6,199 nucleotides of DNA from an uncultured Lachnospiraceae bacterium (GTDB lineage: Bacteria > Bacillota_A > Clostridia > Lachnospirales > Lachnospiraceae). Both the position numbers and the translations under genes were made by a program. The notes under the pieces were generated by a model, which saw nothing but the letters and a program-made list of their open reading frames with translations, made no database searches and was not told the DNA's origin. The stretch lies in the NCBI GenBank assembly GCA_910585655.1, contig CAJUFW010000191.1:1-6199 (forward strand), given 5' to 3'. Position 1 is the first letter of the stretch, and every line of letters begins with the position of its first letter. Below are positions 1 to 5,889 of the stretch, one piece after another.

Positions 1-1137
1 AACAGAAAGGAAGAAGAGGGGTTTTTACTGTTTTCCACCAGAGAAGGAGAAGCGTTATCCGCCGGAATCGAATGGAAGGAAGATCTGGGAGAGGCGGTCT
101 ATGAAAAGGACTATAGCTTAATCGGAACGCGTCCGGTCTATCTGCTAGTGAATCAATATTCGGACATGCTGCATGTGCGGATGCTTTTTGCTATTCCCTA
201 TAAAGGTTATTTTTCTTATATCAACTGGATACAAAAGATGTTTCTGATTATCTCGGTTCTGATGCTTTTGGCGATTCCGGTCGGCTATCTGCTGGTTTCC
301 CACTATTATTTCCAGCCGATACAGAATCTGATTCAGACGATGAAACGGATTCGGGAAGGAAATATAGAAGAGCGTTGCGAGGAGAAATATCAGATAAAAG
401 AATTCCAGGATTTTGGCTACACGTTTAATAAAATGATTACGGAGATACAGAATCTAAAGTTAGTATCTTGGGAGCAGGAACGTCAGAAAAACAAGGCGGA
501 ACTGCAATATTTTCAGATCCAGCTTCGACCGCACTTTTTTCTGAACTGTCTGAAAAACCTATATGCCATGACAGAGATTGGCTGGTATGACCGTGTGCAG
601 GATATGATTTTGCAGATTTCCAGACATTTGCGGTATTTTTTTAAAGACAATATGTCTTTGGTTACGGTAAAAGAGGAACTGGAACATGTGAAAAACTATG
701 TGTCATTGCAGCGGGACGGTATGGGACAGGATGTAGAACTGGAGTTAGAAATTGAGGATGGTGTAGAGGAATGCCGGATTCCGGTGTTGCTGCTGCAGGC
801 GTTTGTGGAAAATTCCTTTAAATACGGGAGAAGAGAAAACAGACGGTTACAACTTGGAATCCGGATATATCAATTACAGATGGAACAGGATGCAATGTTG
901 GATATTTTGATTAGCGACAATGGACCTGGCTTTGCGCCGGAGATATTAAAGCGCCTCAATAAAGGAAAAAGTGGAGAAGGGCAGCAGGAGGAGCATATCG
1001 GAATTTTAAACGTCAGACAGCGTTTGTTTTTGTTGTATGGGGATCAGGCGCTCCTGCAGCATATGAATCTGGAGGAAGGGGCGCAAAATGAAATCATTTT
1101 GCCGATTCATCCGATGACAACAGAAAAGGAAGGATAG
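1..1137 (+). CDS. YesM-type sensor histidine kinase, 5' end missing
   Basis: Membrane-bound sensor kinase that would autophosphorylate a histidine and pass the phosphate to the YesN-type regulator encoded at 2458. The frame is open from base 1 with no stop, so the gene begins upstream; the GTG at 148 is an internal valine, not the start. Bases 1 to about 230 encode the end of the extracytoplasmic sensor region. A hydrophobic membrane helix follows (about 238-310, rich in L, I and V), then a HAMP-like linker (about 310-460). The His_kinase domain has the phospho-acceptor His at 532-534 in the motif RPHFFLN. The ATPase domain shows the N box (VENSFKYG, Asn at 811-813), the G1 box DNGPGF (Asp at 916-918) and the G2 region HIGILNV (Gly at 1000-1002). 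The C-terminus looks complete. PHFFLN differs slightly from the usual PHFLFN. The stop lies 4 nt before the next start, so co-transcription is likely. The ligand cannot be read from the sequence. Confidence 0.93.
   Translation, partial: NRKEEEGFLLFSTREGEALSAGIEWKEDLGEAVYEKDYSLIGTRPVYLLVNQYSDMLHVRMLFAIPYKGYFSYINWIQKMFLIISVLMLLAIPVGYLLVSHYYFQPIQNLIQTMKRIREGNIEERCEEKYQIKEFQDFGYTFNKMITEIQNLKLVSWEQERQKNKAELQYFQIQLRPHFFLNCLKNLYAMTEIGWYDRVQDMILQISRHLRYFFKDNMSLVTVKEELEHVKNYVSLQRDGMGQDVELELEIEDGVEECRIPVLLLQAFVENSFKYGRRENRRLQLGIRIYQLQMEQDAMLDILISDNGPGFAPEILKRLNKGKSGEGQQEEHIGILNVRQRLFLLYGDQALLQHMNLEEGAQNEIILPIHPMTTEKEG
1126..1133 (+). promoter_or_regulatory. Ribosome binding site of the ThuA-like remnant
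   Basis: AAGGAAGG lies 8 nt before the ATG at 1142 and overlaps the end of the kinase gene. It supports 1142 as the true start, rather than the ATG at 1162, which has no such site and begins in the wrong frame for the conserved N-terminus. Confidence 0.7.
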
Positions 1138-1141
1138 AGAG

Positions 1142-1570
1142 ATGAAATCAATTTTAGTTTTATGCGACGACGTATGGCATCCGGAAACCCGGCGCCGTGG
1201 TTTGAGGAAACAGTTACGGAGGTTATGGGGACAGAATTTCGCAGCTATGTAGAACAGGGCGGCGGCTTTATGGCGGTTCATTCCGGTAACGCCTTCGGAA
1301 AGGACGGCGATGGAGTCAAAGAATATACGGAATTTATCGGAAACCGTTTTCTGGGGCATCCGCTTCGCTGTAGTGTTCATATAAAAAAAGAAACCGATCA
1401 TCCGATTATGGAAGGAGTAAAGGAAGAATTTGACATACGGGATGAGCATTACCAGATAGAGCTTCTCACAAAAGATATAGAGGTCTTTTTGACTTCCCAT
1501 TCGGAACATGTTCCGAAACGCCATGCGGTGGTGTCTGAAAGAACTGCCAGATAAGGAGGCAGAACGATGA
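1142..1570 (+). pseudogene. ThuA-like domain protein, broken by two internal deletions
   Basis: Remnant of a ThuA-family protein, a class I glutamine amidotransferase-like fold often found with sugar utilisation genes; the reaction is not established from sequence. The start at 1142 reads MKSILVLCDDVWHP, a typical ThuA N-terminus, in frame 2, which stops soon after (TAG about 1250). Family-like sequence resumes in frame 1 near 1183 with NPAPWFEETV and GGGFMAVHSGNAF. It continues through DHPIMEGVKEEF and DEHYQIEL to VFLTSHSEH near 1509. The frame then reads through to a TAA at 1552-1554. The natural C-terminus (RNAMRWCLKELPDKEAER) is in frame 2 again from 1514 to the TGA at 1568-1570. About 142 codons remain, clearly short of the roughly 200 or more residues usual for the family. 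Missing are the segment between the N-terminal strand and PWFEE, and the segment before RNAMRW, so these are deletions rather than simple frameshifts. The original stop overlaps the next ATG by 4 nt (ATGA), a sign of translational coupling in the ancestral operon. Confidence 0.82.
1553..1559 (+). promoter_or_regulatory. Ribosome binding site of the first SDR remnant
   Basis: AAGGAGG, a near-perfect Shine-Dalgarno sequence, lies 7 nt before the ATG at 1567, inside the 3' end of the ThuA-like gene. It fixes the SDR start and shows that the translation signal has survived although the gene is broken. Confidence 0.75.
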
Positions 1571-2140
1571 AACAGGTCATGATAACAGGAGCGGATCGGG
1601 GCATCGGATTGGCGTTGTGTAAAAGCTTCTTGCAGCATGGTTGGCGGGTATTTGCCGGACGCTTTATGAAGGACTGGAAAGAGTTGGAGGATCTGCTTAA
1701 AGAGTATCCAAAACGGCTGACTTTAGTTGACCTGGATGTAGGAAAGAGCAGCTCTGTTCAACGGGCAGCCGAACAAGTAAAGGCAGAGAAGAGGCAATTC
1801 GTACCATAAACGTCAATTCTTTGGGAGCGATTCGGATGGTAGAGGCATTTTTGTCGCTGATGGAACAGGGAGAAAAGAGGGTATTTCCTATTGCGTCTCA
1901 AAAACCTGTCTGAATATGGCGGTTCGTCTGATGTTTGAACGGCTGCAGCCGGAAGGATACCGGTTTCGTTTGTACCATCCGGGCTGGGTCAGAACATATA
2001 TGAGCGGTCAGAAAAGTACGTATGGGAATTTTGAAGCAGAAGAATCAGCGGAAGTAGCATATCGACAGTTTACCTCCGATAGAAGCTTTGAAGATCTGCT
2101 GGTGATGTGTGATATTTCAGATGAAATATGGCCATTTTAA
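1567..2140 (+). pseudogene. Short-chain dehydrogenase/reductase, broken by two internal deletions
   Basis: Remnant of an NAD(P)-dependent SDR oxidoreductase in three frames. Part 1 (frame 1, from ATG 1567) has MKQVMITGADRGIGLALC, the Rossmann TGxxxGIG cofactor motif, then LDVGKSSSVQRAAEQV, and stops at 1807-1809. Part 2 (frame 3, about 1788-1880) reads EEAIRTINVNSLGAIRMVEA, the typical SDR helix after the active-site loop; its frame stops at 1911-1913. Part 3 (frame 2, about 1886-2140) has the catalytic YxxxK as YCVSK (Tyr at 1889-1891), then LYHPGWVRTYMSG and a C-terminus ending DEIWPF. Lost at the first junction is the stretch that should hold the NNAG motif; lost at the second is the stretch with the catalytic Ser. 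About 190 codons remain against about 230-250 for a classical SDR. No single frame could give an active enzyme. It overlaps the ThuA-like stop by 4 nt and lies 20 nt before the next remnant. The substrate is unknown; operon context suggests a sugar or glycoside derivative. Confidence 0.88.
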
Positions 2141-2149
2141 GAAAATATG

Positions 2150-2155
2150 AGGAAG
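2150..2155 (+). promoter_or_regulatory. Ribosome binding site of the second SDR-like remnant
   Basis: AGGAAG lies 5 nt before the ATG at 2161. It decides for that start over the in-frame ATG at 2128, which lies inside the end of the first SDR and would add 11 residues unrelated to the family. Confidence 0.6.
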
Positions 2156-2160
2156 ATAAC

Positions 2161-2434
2161 ATGAAAAAGATTGCGTTGGTAATTCATAATGAAAATGCCA
2201 GTACGAGGGAAACGGCGGCTTATTTGGCAGAACAGGGTTATACCATTTATCAGGTAGAGACGCTACAGGATTCTGAACTGGCAGCCGTTACCGGGGATAT
2301 ACAGAACAAAGAAGGAGCGTTGGATTTGCCGCTGCTGCGAAGAGGGGAAGGAAAACGGATAAGAGCCTTACATCCATTCCGACGAAAACCGGTTTGTGAT
2401 GCGGGACAACTATTTACGTGAAATTCCATGGTAA
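2161..2434 (+). pseudogene. Divergent SDR-like protein, broken by two internal deletions
   Basis: The start at 2161 reads MKKIALVIHNENASTRETAA followed by YLAEQGYTIYQVETLQDSEL. This resembles the first strand and helix of a Rossmann fold, but the glycine cofactor motif is replaced by NENASTRE, so even the ancestor may not have been a standard dehydrogenase. Near 2325 the sequence jumps in frame from EGALDL to PLLRRGEGKRI. Near 2361-2368 the frame shifts from 1 to 2: frame 1 continues to a TGA at about 2419-2421 with unrelated residues. Frame 2 gives YIHSDENRFVMRDNYLREIPW and a natural TAA at 2432-2434. Two pieces match the first SDR: PLLRRGEGKRI against SLMEQGEKRV, and the C-terminus VMRDNYLREIPW against VMCDISDEIWPF. 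Only about 91 codons are left, so more than half of a full SDR is missing. The stop is 23 nt before the response regulator. The SDR relation is inferred from these internal matches and the order of segments; the function is unknown. Confidence 0.72.
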
Positions 2435-2445
2435 GTAAAAGCTGG

Positions 2446-2451
2446 AAGGAG
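2446..2451 (+). promoter_or_regulatory. Ribosome binding site fixing the response-regulator start
   Basis: AAGGAG lies 6 nt before the ATG at 2458, where the receiver domain begins directly with MNILIVDD. It argues against the in-frame ATG at 2428, which lies inside the end of the preceding remnant and lacks a good site. Confidence 0.8.
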
Positions 2452-2457
2452 CTTTCG

Positions 2458-4053
2458 ATGAATATTTTAATTGTGGATGATCAGCCGGCGGTAATCCGCG
2501 GTGTTTTGGCAGGTGTGAACTGGGAACGGTTAGGTATCGGGCAGCAGTTTACCGCAGGAAGCTGCTCGGAAGCCAAGGAGATTCTGAAACAGCATTCGAT
2601 CAAGCTGATGCTGTGTGATATCGAAATGCCGATGGACAGCGGTTTAGAGCTGTATGAATGGATCGTAGAGGAGCAATATGATGTCAAATGTATCTTTTTA
2701 ACAGCGCATTCTGATTTTTCCTATGTGCAGAAAGCTATTCATCTTCAGAGCTTTGACTATCTGCTGCAGCCTGCCGATTATCAGGAAATTGAAGCGGCGC
2801 TGCAGCGGGCAATCGACGCGGTAAAGCGGGAAGAAATCGTTTCGGACTATTATCAGTATGCCAGAAATATGAAAAAGCGGGAAAAGGAAACATTGGCGGC
2901 TGTATTAAGAGATTATTTGCTAAAGCTTCGCAGTGATACCGAGGAGGTAATTGAGTATCTGTTTTTGCATTCCTTTCAAATCGAAGAGGAAAGTCTGTGC
3001 GACAGTATTTTGCTGCAATGCTTTGACAGCGAAGGTCAGAAATGGGAAAACGAGCTGAAGCAATACGCGATTGATAACGTCATGCAGGAGCTGTTAAAGG
3101 AAAAACTGGGGAAGTTAGTGGTGATTTGTCTAAAGGATGAGGAATATATGGTGTTGTACCAGACTCCGAAGCCGGAAATCAAGATTGAAGAGGAACTGCG
3201 CCAATTTCATCAGGTAGCAGAAAATTTGTTTTCCTGTAAGGTGGCGATTTATCTGGAAACCGCGGTCATGTTTCGGGATTTACCGGAGGCAAGAAGACGG
3301 CTTGCCCGGTATTCCAGGCAGAATGTGACAAAAAAATCCGGAATGATGGATACGGCGGGATTTCAAATAGAGGCAAAGGACTATCTGCGTCCGGATCTGA
3401 AAAAATGGGAAAACTTCATAGAAAAAGGATATTTTGACCTGATGGCGAAAGAAGCGGAACAGTACCTAAATCGTGTGGAACAGGCAGGTCAGATGAGCGA
3501 GCAAGTGTTGTGGAAATTTCACCAGGACTATATGTCTTTGTTTTTCAATGCGGTCAGAGGATATGAAAAGGAAAAGCCGGGAGACTATTTTCAGGAAGAC
3601 AGCGATTATAATTACGAAGCGATGATGAACGCCTATACTTCCCTGGATCGTGTCAGACAGTTGATTGCCTTTACGACCGAATATTTAAAAAGCCTGAAAA
3701 ATTCAGAAGGGTTAGAAGAATCCCGGATGGAGGAGATCTTAAATTACATCCATAAAAATATTCAGAAAAACATCACAAGACAAGATGTTGCAGACGCCGT
3801 TTACTTAAATCCCGAATATCTGTCCAGATTATTTCATAAGGAACAGGGAATGAAACTTTCCGACTATATTTTGCAGGAGAAAATGAATATCGGAAGACAT
3901 TTGTTAGAAACGACTAATTTTTCCGTCAGCATTGTAGCGTCGAAGGTAGGCTACAGTAATTTTTCCCATTTTGCCAGAGCGTTTAAGCGGGTGTTTGGAA
4001 TGTCTCCTAGTGAAATCCGGCAAAAAACAGAAGCAGAGGAAAATTTGGAGTAG
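2458..4053 (+). CDS. YesN-type response regulator, receiver plus AraC HTH (531 aa)
   Basis: Cytoplasmic transcription factor, the expected partner of the upstream kinase. Residues 1-120 form the receiver: MNILIVDDQP supplies the acidic pocket (D7, D8), D54 in LMLCDIEMP is the phospho-acceptor, and T82 lies in FLTAH. The usual conserved Lys after the fifth strand is Gln here (Q104 in FDYLLQP), which may change how phosphorylation is read. Residues about 121-424 are a long linker with no domain I recognise, rich in charged helical sequence. Residues about 425-525 are an AraC-family double helix-turn-helix. It begins EEILNYIHKNI and contains DVADAVYLNPEYLSRLF in the first motif and VGYSNFSHFARAFKR with the FGMSPSEIR ending in the second. 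The length is normal for the family. The gene is intact, unlike the three before it. Likely targets are the promoter at about 4154 for the transport genes and perhaps its own operon. The ATG at 2458 is chosen from the receiver start and the ribosome binding site. Confidence 0.95.
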   Translation: MNILIVDDQPAVIRGVLAGVNWERLGIGQQFTAGSCSEAKEILKQHSIKLMLCDIEMPMDSGLELYEWIVEEQYDVKCIFLTAHSDFSYVQKAIHLQSFDYLLQPADYQEIEAALQRAIDAVKREEIVSDYYQYARNMKKREKETLAAVLRDYLLKLRSDTEEVIEYLFLHSFQIEEESLCDSILLQCFDSEGQKWENELKQYAIDNVMQELLKEKLGKLVVICLKDEEYMVLYQTPKPEIKIEEELRQFHQVAENLFSCKVAIYLETAVMFRDLPEARRRLARYSRQNVTKKSGMMDTAGFQIEAKDYLRPDLKKWENFIEKGYFDLMAKEAEQYLNRVEQAGQMSEQVLWKFHQDYMSLFFNAVRGYEKEKPGDYFQEDSDYNYEAMMNAYTSLDRVRQLIAFTTEYLKSLKNSEGLEESRMEEILNYIHKNIQKNITRQDVADAVYLNPEYLSRLFHKEQGMKLSDYILQEKMNIGRHLLETTNFSVSIVASKVGYSNFSHFARAFKRVFGMSPSEIRQKTEAEENLE

Positions 4054-4067
4054 AAAAAACCAGGGAG

Positions 4068-4116
4068 AAAAGTATTTCATTCTATGACCAGACAAGTCAT
4101 GATTGGAATACTTTTT
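4068..4116 (+). terminator. Imperfect hairpin after the response regulator: terminator or operator dyad
   Basis: A nested inverted repeat starts 15 nt after the regulator stop. The outer arms AAAAGTATT (4068-4076) and AATACTTTT (4107-4115) are perfectly complementary. The inner arms ATGAC (4084-4088) and GTCAT (4096-4100) are also perfect, closing a 7-nt loop. The sequence between the arms pairs partly (C4082-G4101, T4081-A4102, A4079-T4104, C4078-G4105), with T4083 bulged. The 3' arm runs into TTTTT (4112-4116), as expected of an intrinsic terminator for the kinase-to-regulator operon. The outer stem is AT-rich, so strength is uncertain. The same dyad lies just upstream of the transport promoter, so it could instead be a protein binding site. 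Termination is the slightly better reading given its position. Confidence 0.45.
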
Positions 4117-4129
4117 GTCATTTCCGGAG

Positions 4130-4166
4130 TAGCTGCAAACAAGCCGTTTCCGCTATAATTTGGACA
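4130..4166 (+). promoter_or_regulatory. Candidate promoter of the transport operon, perfect -10 but no -35
   Basis: TATAAT at 4154-4159 exactly matches the sigma-A -10 consensus. At spacings of 16-18 nt upstream (4130-4137) nothing resembles TTGACA; the best alignment matches two of six bases. Such a promoter usually needs an activator, which fits control by the AraC-type regulator encoded next door. Transcription would begin near 4166, giving a leader of about 54 nt before the ATG at 4220. The leader holds a short perfect inverted repeat, TAGGC at 4167-4171 and GCCTA at 4181-4185. TTTCCG occurs at 4121 and again at 4147, 26 bp apart, a possible but weak operator repeat. Confidence 0.55.
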
Positions 4167-4219
4167 TAGGCAGACGCGTAGCCTAGTCATCACGAGAATA
4201 GAAAAAAGGAGAGAGGAAC

Positions 4220-5788
4220 ATGAAAAAATGGATTTCATTGTTATTGGTAGTTTCACTGCTTGGATGCCTGCTGGCAGGATGTCAGAAAAAGGAAGGGAAT
4301 CAGGGAGGCGGAAAAACGGAAGACAACAAAACATCCGGTGAAACTTCTGGCGGTGGCTCTGATGACACGTCGAAAGATTCGACGTCCGGAGAGAAGGGCG
4401 ATGCCAGCAGCCAGGAACCATATGTGCTGAAGCTGATGTATCCGGGTACTGCAAAATCAGAGGATTGTGACGAAGTAGCAGCATTGGCAAATGAGATTTT
4501 ACAACCGAAGTTCAATACGACATTGGAAATTGTCCGGGTTGGATTCGGTACGTATCCGCAGGAGGTCAACTTGATGCTTTCCTCCGGAGAAAAACTGGAT
4601 CTGATTTACAACAACCGCGATATCTTTGCGTCGGCAGTCAGCAATGGTCAGATTGTGGAAATCGGTCAGTATTTTGACGAATATGCCCCGGAGATGAAGG
4701 CGGCTATCAGCGAAGAAGACTGGGCTTGTACGACCGTAGACGGAGGCATTTATGCCGTGCCGGCGAACAAGGAAAAAGCAGTGGCATGGGGCTTTAGCTT
4801 TTCCAAAAAGATTGCGGACGAGTTAGGTTATGATTATTCTACGATTAAGACAGAAGATGATCTGGAGCCGTTTTTGACCGCAGTTCGAGACAAATATCCG
4901 GACATGTATCCGGTTGTTTCCAACGGCGGATCGATGACGACGATGGTAACAACCGATGACTTAGGCTATGATTTCGGTGTTTTAAAAGACTGTACGAATC
5001 CGGATGATACAACGGTTGTAAACTGGTATGCTACAGAGGAATACAAAAAGATCGTAGAACGGAGATATGACTGGGCGCAGAAAGGCTTGATTATGCCGGA
5101 TGCTGCAGCCAGTACGGAGGATGTCGGTACTTTGATCAGTTCCGGAAAAGGATTTGGACGGTTCTGTAATGTGAAGCCTGGAATTGAAGAAGAACAGGAG
5201 CGGAGTACCAGTGTAGAAACGGTTGCTCTTTGGCTGACAGATACGTATACGACCACTACCCGTCTGGATATTCTCTGGTATGTCGTTCATAACAGTGAGA
5301 AGCCGGAGCGCGTCGTTCAGGTGATGAATGAAATCTATACAAATCCGGAGCTGCAAAATATTCTGGTCAATGGTGTAGAAGGAAAGCACTATGAATATAC
5401 CAATGCGGAAAAAACGATGATACAGTATCCGGAAGGCGTAGACGGAACCAATACCGGTTATCCTTCTTACCCATGGGCATGGCTGAACGAGATGATTACT
5501 CCGGTTTGGGCAGGTAACAACCTGACTCTGTGGGAAGAAACCGAAGAATATAACCAGACGGCTATCGTATCTCCTGGAAAGGGCTTTAGCTGGAACAATG
5601 CAAGTGTAGTAAACGAGGTAACGGCATGTAATAACGTTCGGAACAAATATGCCAACGCTCTGGAATGTGGTTCTGTTGACCCGGCAGTAGCATTGCCGCA
5701 GTTTATTAAGGAGCTGGAAGAAGCAGGCGTAAATCGTATTATCGAAGAAAAGCAGAAGCAGTTAGATGAATGGCTGGCTTCCAAGTAA
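4220..5788 (+). CDS. ABC transporter solute-binding lipoprotein, LplA-like (522 aa)
   Basis: Surface lipoprotein that captures a carbohydrate, probably an oligosaccharide, and delivers it to the permease encoded downstream. The N-terminus MKKWISLLLVVSLLG is a signal peptide ending in the lipobox LAGC, with the lipid-bearing Cys at residue 21 (4280-4282). Residues about 22-68 are a low-complexity linker rich in G, S, T, D, E and K that would tether the domain through the cell wall. The folded part begins at PYVLKLMYPG. It has features of the family 1 binding proteins linked to YesMN systems: VNLMLSSGEKLDLIY early, GIYAVPANKEKAVAWGF in the middle, and a C-terminal part resembling DUF3502 with GVEGKHYEYTN and an end at KQKQLDEWLASK. 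The length is normal and no lesion is visible. AGGAG at 4207-4211 is 8 nt before the ATG. It is preceded by its own candidate promoter and followed 101 nt later by the permease. The ligand cannot be assigned. Confidence 0.94.
   Translation: MKKWISLLLVVSLLGCLLAGCQKKEGNQGGGKTEDNKTSGETSGGGSDDTSKDSTSGEKGDASSQEPYVLKLMYPGTAKSEDCDEVAALANEILQPKFNTTLEIVRVGFGTYPQEVNLMLSSGEKLDLIYNNRDIFASAVSNGQIVEIGQYFDEYAPEMKAAISEEDWACTTVDGGIYAVPANKEKAVAWGFSFSKKIADELGYDYSTIKTEDDLEPFLTAVRDKYPDMYPVVSNGGSMTTMVTTDDLGYDFGVLKDCTNPDDTTVVNWYATEEYKKIVERRYDWAQKGLIMPDAAASTEDVGTLISSGKGFGRFCNVKPGIEEEQERSTSVETVALWLTDTYTTTTRLDILWYVVHNSEKPERVVQVMNEIYTNPELQNILVNGVEGKHYEYTNAEKTMIQYPEGVDGTNTGYPSYPWAWLNEMITPVWAGNNLTLWEETEEYNQTAIVSPGKGFSWNNASVVNEVTACNNVRNKYANALECGSVDPAVALPQFIKELEEAGVNRIIEEKQKQLDEWLASK
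4367..4385 (+). repeat. Perfect 8-bp inverted repeat within the lipoprotein linker
   Basis: ACGTCGAA at 4367-4374 and TTCGACGT at 4378-4385 are perfectly complementary, with a 3-nt spacer. They lie in the part of the gene encoding the low-complexity linker (DTSKDSTS), where protein constraint is low. In RNA this could be a short hairpin about 150 nt after the start codon. It may be chance in a repetitive stretch. Confidence 0.5.
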
Positions 5789-5806
5789 TAGTAGATTGTT
5801 GTTAGC

Positions 5807-5844
5807 AAGGAGGGGCGGACGGCGGCTGCCGTCTGCCCTTCCTT
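5807..5844 (+). promoter_or_regulatory. Strong intercistronic hairpin between binding protein and permease
   Basis: The arms 5807-5823 and 5828-5844 form a 17-bp stem with a 4-nt loop (GGCT). Fifteen pairs are Watson-Crick and two are G-U wobbles (5812 with 5839, 5817 with 5834). The stem is GC-rich and begins 18 nt after the binding-protein stop. Only TTTA follows before purine-rich sequence, so there is no proper U-tract and full termination is unlikely. Such hairpins after binding-protein genes often protect the upstream message or stop part of the transcription, which gives more binding protein than permease. That role is inferred from position. Confidence 0.7.
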
Positions 5845-5870
5845 TATGATAAAAAAGTTTATTATACGGA

Positions 5871-5876
5871 AAGGAG
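5871..5876 (+). promoter_or_regulatory. Distant ribosome binding site of the permease
   Basis: AAGGAG is the only good Shine-Dalgarno sequence before the permease, but it lies 13 nt from the ATG at 5890, longer than the usual 5-9. No alternative in-frame start codon lies between them. The spacing may lower translation of the permease relative to the binding protein. Confidence 0.55.
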
Positions 5877-5889
5877 CCTAGCATATTTT

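Noticed and set aside
148..1137. Kinase gene starting at GTG 148
   Set aside because: The frame is open back to base 1 and the upstream residues read as normal sensor-domain sequence. No ribosome binding site precedes 148.
1006..1638. 210-codon reading frame on the - strand
   Set aside because: It lies opposite the kinase end and the ThuA-like and SDR remnants, has no recognisable domain or good ribosome binding site, and reads as a composition shadow.
2128..2160. ATG at 2128 as the start of the third remnant
   Set aside because: It overlaps the end of the first SDR and lacks a ribosome binding site; AGGAAG before 2161 and the conserved N-terminus point to 2161.
1142..2434. Programmed frameshifting as the explanation for the broken genes
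   Set aside because: Residues are missing at the joins, including expected motifs, and no slippery heptamer with a following structure is seen. Frameshifting would not restore the lost segments.
2428..2457. ATG at 2428 as the response-regulator start
   Set aside because: It overlaps the stop of the preceding remnant and adds ten residues before the receiver; the ribosome binding site at 2446-2451 matches ATG 2458.
4077..4490. 137-codon reading frame on the - strand across the transport promoter
   Set aside because: No domain is recognisable, it runs through the promoter and signal-peptide region, and the opposite strand has a clear lipoprotein gene.
4982..5389. 135-codon - strand frame and neighbouring frames opposite the lipoprotein
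   Set aside because: They are antisense to an intact gene with clear family features and have no supporting signals.
5845..5850. TATGAT as the -10 of a separate permease promoter
   Set aside because: The -35 position would fall within the hairpin and has no TTGACA-like sequence; read-through from the lipoprotein is the simpler explanation.
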